Of a stretch of 64,000 bases of DNA, positions 17,491 through 26,554 are shown in pieces. The stretch comes from Pseudomonas kielensis (GTDB taxonomy: Bacteria; Pseudomonadota; Gammaproteobacteria; Pseudomonadales; Pseudomonadaceae). The translations under genes and the position numbers were made by a program. The stretch's first letter is position 1; each line of letters opens with the position of its first letter. The notes under the pieces are model-generated. The model was not told the origin of the DNA. It was given only the letters and a program-made list of their open reading frames with translations, and did not search any database. The stretch is taken from the NCBI RefSeq assembly GCF_014236655.1, contig NZ_JACMYG010000011.1:1-64000 (forward strand), given 5' to 3'.

Positions 17491-17943
17491 TTACGGGTGT
17501 TGGAGGCTGTTGAGCTTCATCAGCCCGGCCAGCGGCCACTCCCCTTCGAGCTCCGCCAGGCCCGCCGTGCGCACGGCCACAGGCTCCTGCACATGACCGT
17601 GCTGCAAAAACCCCAGCAGATTGCCCACCAACGGGTTGTGGCTGACCAGCAGTACGTTGTCCACCGAGGCCAGTTGCTCGGCCACCGCTTGCGGGCGGCT
17701 GTCGGGCGTCAACCATTCGACCGTGCGGATCTCTGGCACGAAACCCAGGGCCTCGCGCACCAGTTGTGCGGTTTGCTGGGCGCGCAAATAGGGGCTGGCG
17801 TAGATCGCGGTCAGCGGCTTGCCGATCAACCGGGCGGCGCTGCGCAAGGCTTCCTCGCAGCCGTGGGGCGTCAGCGCCCGCTCCGAATCCGGGCGCGAAC
17901 CATAGGGTTCGGCTTCACCATGGCGCAACACCCAGACTTTCAT
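17491..17943 (-). CDS. sixA: Phosphohistidine phosphatase SixA
   Basis: 150 residues of the histidine-phosphatase (phosphoglycerate mutase-like) superfamily. The phospho-acceptor is H8 in LRHGEAE, with the matching motifs YASPYLRAQQTA and VSHNPLVGNLLG. The small size is like E. coli SixA, which dephosphorylates histidines of phosphorelay or PTS proteins. Its start overlaps the DUF4389 stop by 4 bases. Other small RHG phosphatases cannot be excluded. The upstream hybrid kinase at 22590 is a conceivable but unproven target pathway. Confidence 0.85.
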   Translation of the reverse strand: MKVWVLRHGEAEPYGSRPDSERALTPHGCEEALRSAARLIGKPLTAIYASPYLRAQQTAQLVREALGFVPEIRTVEWLTPDSRPQAVAEQLASVDNVLLVSHNPLVGNLLGFLQHGHVQEPVAVRTAGLAELEGEWPLAGLMKLNSLQHP

Positions 17944-18287
17944 AGTTTTGGCTCCTCATCGCGGACCGGATGCGGCGCCGGCGCGACTGTGTGTGGCGCC
18001 TCGCCTTCCGGGGTACGCGGGGTCGGCCAGTCGGCAAACGGCCAGGGTTTCTGGTCGCTGTGGAAGCTGCCGAAACGGCCGATCTGCGCCAGGAACTGGC
18101 TGAGGCTGTCACCGAAGTTCATCAGCCCGGCACTCGGGGCACCATAAATCAGTCGGTAGATCAGTTGCACCAGCACTACCGCGCCGAGAATGAATTGCGC
18201 CACCTGCCACACCAGGACAAACACCAGCATCCACAGCACTCGCAGAAGGATGGACTCGTACCTGGCTTCTACTTTGGGTTCGTTCAT
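17940..18287 (-). CDS. DUF4389 domain-containing membrane protein
   Basis: 115 residues, starting MNEPKVEARYESILLRVLWML behind GGGAGC. It has one or two transmembrane stretches (about 17-45, LLRVLWMLVFVLVWQVAQFILGAVVLVQL written here only in part as VLWMLVFVLVWQVAQF) and a proline-rich hydrophilic tail. I recognise it as a DUF4389 protein; the role is unknown. It sits between gpsA and sixA with a 31-base gap to gpsA and a 4-base overlap with sixA, so these three form an operon. Confidence 0.78.
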   Translation of the reverse strand: MNEPKVEARYESILLRVLWMLVFVLVWQVAQFILGAVVLVQLIYRLIYGAPSAGLMNFGDSLSQFLAQIGRFGSFHSDQKPWPFADWPTPRTPEGEAPHTVAPAPHPVRDEEPKL

Positions 18288-18318
18288 GTCTTGCTCCCTG
18301 CCCCTGTCAGTCGAGGGC

Positions 18319-19344
18319 TCAGTTGAAACCGCTGGTGGAGATAAAGTCGACATCGGTTTTCGGCTCGCCACGCATCAGCAGCTCGATCACCTGCTCCAGC
18401 GTGCGCCCTTCAAACAGAATGGCGTGCAGGCCGGCGACCAACGGCATATAGACCCCGACTTCCTGGGCCTTGGCCTTCAGCACTTTGAGGGTGTTGACGC
18501 CCTCGGCGACCTCGCCCAGGCGGTTCACCGCGTCTTCCAGGCTCAAGCCCTGGCCTAGGGCAAAGCCCACTTGATAGTTGCGGCTCTTGGGCGAGGAGCA
18601 GGTGACGATCAGGTCGCCGACCCCGGCCAGACCGAGGAACGTCATCGGGTTGGCACCCCGATTCACCGCAAAACGGGTCATTTCCGCCAGCGCCCGGGTG
18701 ATCAACATGCTTTTGGTGTTTTCCCCCATGCCCAGGGCCACGGCCATGCCGGCGATGATCGCGTAGACGTTTTTCAGCGCGCCACCCAACTCGACCCCAA
18801 AACGGTCAGCACTGGCGTAGACACGAAAGGTCCGGCCGTGCAGCGCGGCTTGTACGCGCTGGCACAGTTCTTCATCTTCACTGGCCACCACTGTGGCCGT
18901 CAGGGCGTGCTCGGCGACTTCACGGGCCAGGTTCGGCCCGGAGAGCACACCGATACGCGCTTGCGGAGCGATTTCCTGGAGGATTTCACTCATCAGCATG
19001 AAGGTGTGCGCCTCGATGCCTTTGGTCAGGCTCACCAGGAACTTGCCGGTCAGGCGCTCGGCATGGGGCGCCAGCACCGAACGCAGGGCGCTGGACGGCA
19101 GTGCGACGAAACTCAGTTCACAATCGTTGAGGGTGGCCAGCAGATCAGTGACCGGCTCCACGGCCGGATGCACCTTGATACCTTTGAGGTAGCGTGGATT
19201 CTCGCGATTGACTCGAATCGCCTCGGCCTGCTCGGGATCGCGCATCCACAGCCGAACCGCATGACCGTTCTCAGCCAGCAGATTTGCCACCGCGGTACCG
19301 AAACTCCCGCCCCCCAGGACCGCAATCGGGCGCTGTTCAGTCAT
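18319..19344 (-). CDS. gpsA: Glycerol-3-phosphate dehydrogenase [NAD(P)+]
   Basis: 341 residues, starting [18 protein letters not shown]. It reduces dihydroxyacetone phosphate to sn-glycerol 3-phosphate for phospholipid synthesis. Visible features are the N-terminal Rossmann motif [20 protein letters not shown], and the helical catalytic domain with [15 protein letters not shown], where the catalytic lysine lies, and [14 protein letters not shown]. The frame extends further upstream without a ribosome-binding site, so I use the internal ATG. It heads the gpsA-DUF4389-sixA operon. Confidence 0.94.
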   Translation of the reverse strand: MTEQRPIAVLGGGSFGTAVANLLAENGHAVRLWMRDPEQAEAIRVNRENPRYLKGIKVHPAVEPVTDLLATLNDCELSFVALPSSALRSVLAPHAERLTGKFLVSLTKGIEAHTFMLMSEILQEIAPQARIGVLSGPNLAREVAEHALTATVVASEDEELCQRVQAALHGRTFRVYASADRFGVELGGALKNVYAIIAGMAVALGMGENTKSMLITRALAEMTRFAVNRGANPMTFLGLAGVGDLIVTCSSPKSRNYQVGFALGQGLSLEDAVNRLGEVAEGVNTLKVLKAKAQEVGVYMPLVAGLHAILFEGRTLEQVIELLMRGEPKTDVDFISTSGFN

Positions 19345-19541
19345 ATGTAATCCATTAATCCATTCCAGTGGCGATGGCAGCATTATACGGGGCGGTCGTG
19401 CATCGGCCAGCCCCCCGAACAATTACCGACATCTGTAGGAAGCTAGACAACAAAACGAAGGAAAATGCCGACATCGTGAATGGAAAACTCTACTAGCTCG
19501 GTTAACATGCGTCCCCATCCAAACGGTATCAAGGCTGTTCC

Positions 19542-21665
19542 GTGTTTGCCGGTCCCTCCCCCCTTCGTTCTTCGCTGGCCCTGGCGCTGCTGTTCAGCGA
19601 CACACTGCTGGCCGATGACCTGTTCCTGGAAAACCTGCCGCTGCCGCAAGTGCTGACCGCCACCCGGCTTAAACAGTCGCCCGCCGCCGTGCCGGGCAGC
19701 ATGACTGTGCTCGACAGCGAACTGATCAAGGCCAGCGGGTCGCGGGACATCAGTGAGCTGTTGCGCCTGGTGCCAGGGATGATGGTGGGCAACATCAACG
19801 GCAACCAGGCGGTGGTCAACTACCACGGCAGCAATGCCAGCCAGGCGCGGCGCATGCAGGTGCTGATCGATGGGCGCTCGGTGTACCGCGCCGGCCTGGC
19901 AACGGTGGACTGGAGCGACATTGCGGTAGCGATGGAAGACATCGAGCGAATCGAGGTGTTTCGCGGCCCCAATACCGTCAGCTACGGCGCCAATGCACTG
20001 ATGGCCGTGGTCAACATCATTACCCGCGCCCCGGCCAACAGCCACGGCACACGGATCAAAGTCAGCCGCGGCCAGCGTGGGATCAATGACTGGTACGCCA
20101 GCCACGGCACCGGCTGGGACAGTGGCGACCTGCGCCTGTCCTTGTCGGGCCAGGAAGACGACGGCTTCGACTCCGACCAGCGGGGTGCGGACTACCACGA
20201 CAGCCGGCGGCTGAACCGGATCAACCTGGCCATCAGCCAGGCACTCGACGAACAGCAGAGTATCGACTGGCAGCTCAACGCCAAGGACGGCAGCAACCAG
20301 CGTCCCTATACCTACCGTCCGGTATTCCCCGGGATTACCGCTGCCGGCGACAACTCCGACGTGACCGCCAAGAATTACTCCTCCTCCCTGCGCTGGAACC
20401 TCGACCTGAACCCCGAGCACAGCCTCTATATACAGGGCACGGCACAGCACTGGGATCGCCAGCAAACCTGGCGTGCCTGTGATGCCGAAATATCGTTCAG
20501 CCCGCAACTGGCGGCACTCTGGCAACTGGACCCCAACTACACCGAGCGCCTGGCGCGCAACATGGACAGTTTCACCGCCAGCGGTGCCCCGCGCTCGACG
20601 CCAGAGCAGGAAGCACTGGCCAACAAGGCCCTGGCGCAGTGGCGAGGCGGCGCCAACCGGACCGTCTGCGGCAACATCGACCAAAGCACCCGGGAAACGC
20701 GCTACGACCTTGAACTGCAGGACACCCTGAGCCTGTCCGATAGTCTGCGCCTGGTCAGCGGCTTGAACTATCGTTACGACCGGGCCGACTCCGAGACCTA
20801 CTTCAATGGCACCCTCGATGACACCACCACGCGCCTGTTCGGCCAGTTGGAGTGGCGCGCCACCGAGCACTGGCTTGTGCAGGGCGGTGCAATGTACGAA
20901 AAGACCCGTTTGATCGGCGACTCGCTGACCCCGCGCTTCGCTATCAACTACCTGATCACCCCGCGTCATGGCCTGCGCGCGGTGTACTCCGAAGCCGTGC
21001 GCTCGCCCGACATGTTCGAGAACAACGTCAACTGGAGCTATCGGGTGACCGGGCTCAACCCCACGGCCTACGGCAGGCCCAGCGCCCGCTATTTCGTCAA
21101 GACCCGCGGCCCCGGCGATCTCGAGCAGGAACACATGCGCTCGCGCGAACTCGGCTACAACGGCAGCTTCACCCACTTGGGCCTGAACCTCGACGTCAAG
21201 CTGTTCCACGATGAAATCACCGGAATGATCAGCGAGTCGCTGCGCAACAATCAGTTCATTGCCAGCAACTCCAACACCGCTCGCTTTCAAGGTGCGGAAA
21301 CCCAGCTCGACTGGCGCCTGAGTGCTGCCGACCGGTTGCGCCTGACCTATGCCTATGTCGATGCCGAGGCCAGCAGCCCCCAGGACCAGCAATTGACCGC
21401 GCACAACAGTGGCTCCGCCGGCTGGCTGCGCGATTGGGGCAGCGGCTGGAACAGCGCACTGTTCTACTACGGCGACGATGCCCTCAATGGCTACCGTTTC
21501 GAACGGCTCGACTCGCGCCTGGCCAAACGTATCGCCCTGGGCAAGGCCAGCCTGGAGCTGGCCGGCACCCTGCAACAACGCCTGGACAATCAGCCCAACA
21601 CCTTCGCCGACAATTACTACGACTCACGCCACGTGCTGTACTTCAGCGCCGAGCTGGTGTTCTGA
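19542..21665 (+). CDS. TonB-dependent outer membrane receptor
   Basis: 707 residues from a GTG start preceded by AAGG. A signal peptide (about 1-24, ending LLADD) is followed by a plug domain (LPQVLTATRLKQSPAAVPGS, ISELLRLVPGM, RIEVFRGPNTVSYGANALMAVVNIITR) and a 22-strand barrel ending in the aromatic LYFSAELVF. There is no N-terminal signalling domain, so it does not talk to an anti-sigma factor in the usual way. It is the first gene of an operon with a periplasmic binding protein and a hybrid kinase; spacing to the next start is one base. It sits where P. aeruginosa has PA1613. The ligand is unknown. Confidence 0.88.
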   Translation: MFAGPSPLRSSLALALLFSDTLLADDLFLENLPLPQVLTATRLKQSPAAVPGSMTVLDSELIKASGSRDISELLRLVPGMMVGNINGNQAVVNYHGSNASQARRMQVLIDGRSVYRAGLATVDWSDIAVAMEDIERIEVFRGPNTVSYGANALMAVVNIITRAPANSHGTRIKVSRGQRGINDWYASHGTGWDSGDLRLSLSGQEDDGFDSDQRGADYHDSRRLNRINLAISQALDEQQSIDWQLNAKDGSNQRPYTYRPVFPGITAAGDNSDVTAKNYSSSLRWNLDLNPEHSLYIQGTAQHWDRQQTWRACDAEISFSPQLAALWQLDPNYTERLARNMDSFTASGAPRSTPEQEALANKALAQWRGGANRTVCGNIDQSTRETRYDLELQDTLSLSDSLRLVSGLNYRYDRADSETYFNGTLDDTTTRLFGQLEWRATEHWLVQGGAMYEKTRLIGDSLTPRFAINYLITPRHGLRAVYSEAVRSPDMFENNVNWSYRVTGLNPTAYGRPSARYFVKTRGPGDLEQEHMRSRELGYNGSFTHLGLNLDVKLFHDEITGMISESLRNNQFIASNSNTARFQGAETQLDWRLSAADRLRLTYAYVDAEASSPQDQQLTAHNSGSAGWLRDWGSGWNSALFYYGDDALNGYRFERLDSRLAKRIALGKASLELAGTLQQRLDNQPNTFADNYYDSRHVLYFSAELVF

Positions 21666-21666
21666 G

Positions 21667-22593
21667 ATGACTCTTGCGCGGATGTCGACCAGCCTGCTTA
21701 ACCACCTGCGTCATTGCCTGGGGCTGCTGCTCGTTTGCCTGGCCGCCCTGCCCGTGCACGCAGCCGATGTCCTGCTGACGGGAGTCGAGGACAGCCCCGG
21801 AGTGCAGGCCTTTACCCAGGCCCTGGCCCAGCAGCGACCCAAAGACAACGTGCGCTTCCTGCCATTGCGCGAGTTGCCGCCGCCCTCGCGCATTCCCTGT
21901 ACGACCCGCCTGATTCTGCTGGACCTGGCCAGCCTCGACTGGCGCCTGCAGGACCACCAGGGCCCTCCCACCCTGGTGCTGCGGATCAGTCGCCTGCAAG
22001 CCAACCAACGGGTGGGCGACACCCGCCCGCTGCACCTGAGCCTGCTGTGGAGTGACCCACCGCTCAGCCGCCAACTGCGCCTGACCCGCAGCCTGCTGCC
22101 GCAAGCCAGGCGCATTGGCGTATTGTTCGGCAAGGACAGCGAGTTCCTGCTCAAGGAGCTGCACGGCGCCGCCCATCGCCTGGGCATGGAAGTCGTCGCC
22201 GAGCGCTGGGACAACACCAGTGACAGCCGGCCCCTGCAAGCGCTGCTGAAAAACAGCGATGTGTTGCTGGGTCTCGACGACCCGCACCTGTACAACCCGA
22301 AGACCGCAAAAAACCTGTTGCTCAGCAGCTACGGCCAGCAACGGGCACTGATCGGCCCCAATGCCGGGTTCGTCAAGGCTGGCAGCCTGGCCAGCAGCTA
22401 CAGCGACCAGAGTGACTGGCTGGCGATTCTCGACGAGTTGCTCGACCGCCCGCCGGCCAGTTGGCCCCGCAGCCTCTATCCCACGCGCTTCAAAGTCGCC
22501 ACCAACCCGCAAGTGGCACGCTCCCTGGGCCTCGAACAGATCGACCCCGTGGCGCTGGCTATCCAGTTGGCCGAAGGAGATACCTGGCCATGA
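21667..22593 (+). CDS. Periplasmic binding protein (ABC_sub_bind-like) in a signalling operon
   Basis: 308 residues. A signal peptide with hydrophobic core LLLVCLAALP ends in VHAADV. The body has the look of PF04392-type ABC substrate-binding proteins: LPLRELPP, ARRIGVLFGKDSEFLLKEL, LLKNSDVLLGLDDPHLYNPKTAKNLLLSSYGQQRALIGPN and RSLYPTRFKVATNPQVARSLGL. No permease or ATPase is encoded nearby, so it is more likely a sensor accessory than a transporter part. Its stop overlaps the kinase start by 4 bases (ATGA). A second methionine five codons in is an alternative start. Confidence 0.78.
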   Translation: MTLARMSTSLLNHLRHCLGLLLVCLAALPVHAADVLLTGVEDSPGVQAFTQALAQQRPKDNVRFLPLRELPPPSRIPCTTRLILLDLASLDWRLQDHQGPPTLVLRISRLQANQRVGDTRPLHLSLLWSDPPLSRQLRLTRSLLPQARRIGVLFGKDSEFLLKELHGAAHRLGMEVVAERWDNTSDSRPLQALLKNSDVLLGLDDPHLYNPKTAKNLLLSSYGQQRALIGPNAGFVKAGSLASSYSDQSDWLAILDELLDRPPASWPRSLYPTRFKVATNPQVARSLGLEQIDPVALAIQLAEGDTWP

Positions 22594-24488
22594 CCTTCCG
22601 TCGCCACTGGGGGATCAATACCCGCACCCAGGCCATCAGCCTCGGCCCGGCCCTGCTGCTGACCCTGCTGCTGATCAGCTTCTTTACCTTCGTGCGCATC
22701 CAGGACTTGCGCCAGGAACTCAATCACACCGGTCAACTGGTGGCCAATCAACTGGCCCCGGCCACCGAGTACGGAGTGATTTCCGGCAACAAGGAGGTGC
22801 TCGAAAGCCTGATGAAGGCCACGCTGGCCACGCCTCACGTGCGCTTCCTGCAAGTCCAGGACAGTGCCAACAACGTCCTGGTGTACGTCGAGCAACCGTC
22901 CCTCTCCCGCGGGCAGCCACAGCAGATCGAGGTATTCCAGGCACCGGTGCGCCTGCAACGCATCCAGCTCAACGACGACTTCCTGCAGGCCGTGCCCCCG
23001 CCCAGCGGCATTACGGAAGACTATCTGGGGCGAGTGATCGTCGGCATGTCCAACGATGCCTTCAGTCAGCGCCAACAGGAGATCGTTCTCAAGGCGGGCA
23101 TCCTGGCGCTGTTCGCCCTGCTCTTTACCTTCCTCCTGGCCCGGCGTCTGGCCGCCAGCCTGTCGGAACCGATCAGCGCCATGGGCAACGCGGTGAAGGC
23201 CATCCAGCAAGGCGACTACAGCACCCCGCTGCCGATCGTCGACGATGCCGAGCTGGGCAACCTGTCGCGGCATATCAACAACCTGGCCGATGGCCTGGAG
23301 CAGGCCAGCCGCGAACAGCAGCAGGCCATGGCGCAACTGATCCAGACCCGTGAAGAGGCGGAAAAGGCCAACAGCGCCAAGTCCGATTTCCTGGCGATGA
23401 TGAGCCACGAACTGCGCACCCCCATGAATGGCGTGCTGGGCATGTTGCAGCTCCTGGAAACCACCCAGATGACCGATGAGCAGGTCGAGTACGCGGCACT
23501 GGCGTCGGAGTCCACCGAGCACTTGCTCAAGGTGATCAACGACATTCTCGATTTCTCGCGCATCGAACGGGCGCCCCTGGAACTGGAGCACATCCCGTTC
23601 AACCTCGCCGAGCTGATCAACAGTTGCGCCCAGGCGTTTGCCCACAGTGCGCAGCAACGTGGCCTGAACCTGCAGCTGCAATTGGCCGATGGCATGCCAG
23701 CCCTGTACGTCCAGGGCGACCCGACGCGCATCCGGCAGATCCTGGTCAACCTGATCGGCAACGCCCTGAAATTCACCGAGCACGGCCAGGTGGCCATCCA
23801 GGCGCAGTGGCAATCGCTGGACCACGAACTGCTGTGGTTCACCTGCACGGTGCGCGACAGCGGAATCGGCATCTCCCCGGACAACCTGGAGCAGATGTTC
23901 AACGCATTCCAGCAGGCCGACAGTTCGATTTCCCGGCGCTATGGCGGCACCGGCCTGGGACTGCCGATCGCCCGCACCCTGGCCGAGCGCATGGGCGGCA
24001 CCCTGCGCGCGCAAAGCGTGGAAGGCCAGGGTTCGGTCTTTACCCTGGAAATGCCCCTGGCCTTGTCGCGCCAGACCCTGCCCACACCCGTCCCTGCCGC
24101 ACGCGCGGCGAGCAGCAATGGCGAGGGGCGCACTGTGTTGCTGGTGGAGGACAACCCGGTCAACCAGACCGTGATCGAGGCCATGCTGCGCAGCCTTGGC
24201 TTTACCGTCAGCGTCGCCAACGACGGTGCACAGGCGGTACGCAGTGCCGAGAGCCTGATTTTCGAGGCGATCCTGATGGATTGCCGGCTGCCCATCATCG
24301 ATGGCTACGAAGCCACGCGGCAGATCCGTCAACTGCCCGGCTGCAGCGAAGTACCGATCATCGCCCTGACGGCCAACGCCTTGCAGGGCGACCGCGAGGC
24401 CTGCCTGGCAGCGGGAATGAACGATTACCTGGCCAAGCCTTTCAAACGCACTGATCTGCAGCAAATTCTCCAGCGTTGGCTGCAGTAG
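22590..24488 (+). CDS. Hybrid sensor histidine kinase with C-terminal receiver (PA1611 position)
   Basis: 632 residues. TM1 at about 18-36, a periplasmic domain of about 125 residues, TM2 at about 167-188, HAMP at about 185-240, then HisKA with phospho-acceptor H273 (MMSHELRTPMNG), HATPase boxes QILVNLIGNALKFT, VRDSGIGIS and GGTGLGLPIA, and a receiver with D564 (LMDCRLPIIDGY) and K616. There is no HPt domain, so an external phosphotransfer protein is needed. It is directly upstream of fabA, as PA1611 is in P. aeruginosa, where that kinase feeds the HptB branch and interacts with RetS. Orthology is inferred from position and architecture. Confidence 0.88.
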   Translation: MTFRRHWGINTRTQAISLGPALLLTLLLISFFTFVRIQDLRQELNHTGQLVANQLAPATEYGVISGNKEVLESLMKATLATPHVRFLQVQDSANNVLVYVEQPSLSRGQPQQIEVFQAPVRLQRIQLNDDFLQAVPPPSGITEDYLGRVIVGMSNDAFSQRQQEIVLKAGILALFALLFTFLLARRLAASLSEPISAMGNAVKAIQQGDYSTPLPIVDDAELGNLSRHINNLADGLEQASREQQQAMAQLIQTREEAEKANSAKSDFLAMMSHELRTPMNGVLGMLQLLETTQMTDEQVEYAALASESTEHLLKVINDILDFSRIERAPLELEHIPFNLAELINSCAQAFAHSAQQRGLNLQLQLADGMPALYVQGDPTRIRQILVNLIGNALKFTEHGQVAIQAQWQSLDHELLWFTCTVRDSGIGISPDNLEQMFNAFQQADSSISRRYGGTGLGLPIARTLAERMGGTLRAQSVEGQGSVFTLEMPLALSRQTLPTPVPAARAASSNGEGRTVLLVEDNPVNQTVIEAMLRSLGFTVSVANDGAQAVRSAESLIFEAILMDCRLPIIDGYEATRQIRQLPGCSEVPIIALTANALQGDREACLAAGMNDYLAKPFKRTDLQQILQRWLQ

Positions 24489-24735
24489 TACCGCCTAATC
24501 GAGCATCTGCGACTGGCGCGAAAACCGAAAGTGCGGCAGTCTTAGTCACCTCGACAGGCTCGATTTTGGGCTTGAATAATAATTTCAGTGCACAAGTGTA
24601 CATTCATGTCCCTTGTCCTGTGACTTTCACCACAACGCAATAGTCTATGAGTAGGCTGCCGGTTCAAGGCATGAATGCTTTGATCGGCCGGGAAGATTTG
24701 CCCCACCTGCCGCATGGGACTATTGAGGAGCTCGC
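24489..24735. other. Intergenic region upstream of fabAB
   Basis: A 247-base gap between the kinase stop and fabA. It holds the DesT-like palindrome at 24587-24604. I do not see a convincing sigma-70 pair; TTGAAT at 24572 lacks a -10 at proper spacing. No terminator after the kinase is obvious. Confidence 0.45.
24587..24604. promoter_or_regulatory. DesT-like operator upstream of fabAB
   Basis: AGTGCAC-AAGT-GTACATT is an imperfect 7+4+7 palindrome, five of seven arm positions symmetric. It resembles the DesT box of P. aeruginosa, which I recall as AGTGAAC-N4-GTTGACT. DesT is a TetR-family sensor of the acyl-CoA saturation state that controls desCB and, more weakly, fabAB. Match seen; regulation inferred. 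Confidence 0.5.
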
Positions 24736-25251
24736 ATGACCAAACAAAACGCCTTTACTCGGGAAGACCTGCTGCGCTGCAGTCGCGGTGAGCTGTTCGG
24801 CCCAGGTAACGCGCAACTGCCCGCCCCGAACATGTTGATGGTGGATCGCATCACCCATATCAGCGAAGAGGGTGGCAAGTACGGCAAAGGTGAATTGGTC
24901 GCAGAGCTGGATATCACTCCGGACCTGTGGTTCTTCGCCTGCCACTTCGAAGGTGATCCGGTGATGCCGGGCTGCCTGGGCCTCGACGCCATGTGGCAAC
25001 TGGTCGGCTTCTTCCTCGGCTGGCAAGGTCTGCCAGGCCGCGGCCGTGCCCTGGGTTCGGGCGAAGTGAAATTCTTTGGCCAGGTCCTGCCGACCGCCAA
25101 GAAAGTCACCTACAACATTCAGATCAAGCGTGTACTCAAAGGCAAACTGAACCTGGCCATCGCCGATGGTTCGGTCAGCGTTGACGGCCGCGAGATCTAC
25201 ACCGCCGAAGGCCTTCGGGTCGGCGTTTTCACCTCCACTGACAACTTCTAA
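24736..25251 (+). CDS. fabA: 3-hydroxydecanoyl-[ACP] dehydratase/isomerase
   Basis: 171 residues, with GAGGAG five bases before the ATG. It dehydrates 3-hydroxyacyl-ACP and isomerises trans-2- to cis-3-decenoyl-ACP, opening unsaturated fatty acid synthesis. The catalytic H70 ([12 protein letters not shown]) and D84 ([10 protein letters not shown]) are in place, and the length is that of E. coli FabA. It is followed 11 bases later by fabB, the usual fabAB pair. Confidence 0.96.
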   Translation: MTKQNAFTREDLLRCSRGELFGPGNAQLPAPNMLMVDRITHISEEGGKYGKGELVAELDITPDLWFFACHFEGDPVMPGCLGLDAMWQLVGFFLGWQGLPGRGRALGSGEVKFFGQVLPTAKKVTYNIQIKRVLKGKLNLAIADGSVSVDGREIYTAEGLRVGVFTSTDNF

Positions 25252-25262
25252 GGGTTATCCGC

Positions 25263-26483
25263 ATGCGCCGCGTCGTTATCACTGGTCTGGGCATCGTTTC
25301 GTGCCTGGGCAATGACAAAGAGACCGTCTCCGCTAACCTGCGTGCAAGCCGCCCTGGCATCCGGTTCAACCCGGAATATGCCGAAATGGGTCTGCGTAGC
25401 CAGGTTTCCGGCTCCATTGACCTGCCCCTCGAAGAACTGATCGATCGCAAGATCTATCGCTTCGTCGGCCACGCGGCGGCTTACGCCTACCTGGCCATGA
25501 AAGACGCCATCACTGACTCCGGCCTGACCGAAGAGCAAGTGTCCAACCCGCGTACCGGCCTGATCGCCGGCTCCGGTGGCGCATCGACCCTGAACCAGAT
25601 GGAAGCGCTGGACATCCTGCGCGAGAAAGGCGTCAAGCGCGTCGGCCCATACCGCGTGACGCGGACCATGAGCAGCACCGTTTCCGCGTGCCTGGCCACT
25701 CCATTCAAGATCAAGGGCCTGAACTACTCCATCGCTTCTGCCTGCGCCACCAGTGCTCACTGCATCGGTAACGCCATGGAGCAGATCCAGATGGGCAAGC
25801 AGGACATCGTGTTCGCCGGCGGCGGTGAAGAAGAGCATTGGAGCCAATCGTTCCTGTTCGACGCCATGGGCGCACTGTCCAGCCAGTACAACGAAACCCC
25901 GGAAAAAGCCTCCCGCGCCTACGACGCCAAGCGTGACGGTTTCGTCATCGCTGGCGGTGGCGGCATGGTCGTGGTGGAAGAGCTGGAACACGCTCTGGCC
26001 CGTGGCGCGAAGATCTACGCGGAAATCGTCGGCTACGGCGCGACGTCCGACGGCTACGACATGGTCGCGCCAAGCGGCGAAGGCGCCATCCGCTGCATGC
26101 AGATGGCGATGTCCACCGTTGATGCACCGATCGACTACCTCAACACCCACGGCACCTCGACTCCGGTCGGCGACGTCATGGAAATGAAAGGCGTGCGTGA
26201 AGTGTTCGGCGCCAAGGCTCCGGCCATCAGCTCCACCAAGAGCCTGTCGGGTCACTCCCTGGGCGCCGCCGGCGTTCATGAAGCGATCTACTGCATGCTG
26301 ATGATGGAAGGCAACTTCATGGCCGGTTCGGCCAACATCGACGAGCTGGACCCGGAAGTGGCCGACATGCCAATTCTGACCAAGACCCGCGAAGACGTAG
26401 CCTTCAACACCGTGATGAGCAACAGCTTCGGCTTCGGTGGCACCAACGCCACCCTGGTCCTGCAGCGCTGGCAGGGTAAGTAA
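25263..26483 (+). CDS. fabB: 3-oxoacyl-[ACP] synthase I
   Basis: 406 residues. It elongates cis-3-decenoyl-ACP for unsaturated fatty acid synthesis. The active-site cysteine C161 lies in SACATSAHC. The two catalytic histidines are in [11 protein letters not shown] and [11 protein letters not shown], and the C-terminal glycine-rich [13 protein letters not shown] is present. It is second in the fabAB operon, closed by a strong terminator. Confidence 0.96.
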   Translation: MRRVVITGLGIVSCLGNDKETVSANLRASRPGIRFNPEYAEMGLRSQVSGSIDLPLEELIDRKIYRFVGHAAAYAYLAMKDAITDSGLTEEQVSNPRTGLIAGSGGASTLNQMEALDILREKGVKRVGPYRVTRTMSSTVSACLATPFKIKGLNYSIASACATSAHCIGNAMEQIQMGKQDIVFAGGGEEEHWSQSFLFDAMGALSSQYNETPEKASRAYDAKRDGFVIAGGGGMVVVEELEHALARGAKIYAEIVGYGATSDGYDMVAPSGEGAIRCMQMAMSTVDAPIDYLNTHGTSTPVGDVMEMKGVREVFGAKAPAISSTKSLSGHSLGAAGVHEAIYCMLMMEGNFMAGSANIDELDPEVADMPILTKTREDVAFNTVMSNSFGFGGTNATLVLQRWQGK

Positions 26484-26503
26484 CACCCCGCCGCACCGCC
26501 GCA

Positions 26504-26539
26504 CAAAAAAACGCCCCGACTGGTTCGGGGCGTTTTTTT
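26504..26539. terminator. Bidirectional terminator between fabB and the DUF3859 gene
   Basis: AACGCCCCGA / TCGGGGCGTT stem with loop CTGGT (approx.), flanked by seven A on the left and seven T on the right, placed between convergent genes. Confidence 0.85.
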
Positions 26540-26554
26540 GTCTGCGATTCCTGT

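Noticed and set aside
17491..17943. SixA as a dedicated phosphatase for the hybrid kinase at 22590
   Set aside because: The kinase lacks an HPt domain for SixA to act on and the genes are in different operons, so the nearness is no evidence.
19443..21578. A 711-codon open frame on the minus strand opposite the TonB receptor
   Set aside because: It has no ribosome-binding site, a composition rich in Gly/Val/Gln without known motifs, and mirrors the codon bias of the receptor gene. Long antisense frames are common in GC-rich DNA.
24572..24604. A sigma-70 promoter for fabA using TTGAAT and TACATT
   Set aside because: The spacer would be 21 bases; no acceptable pair was found, so only the palindrome is reported.
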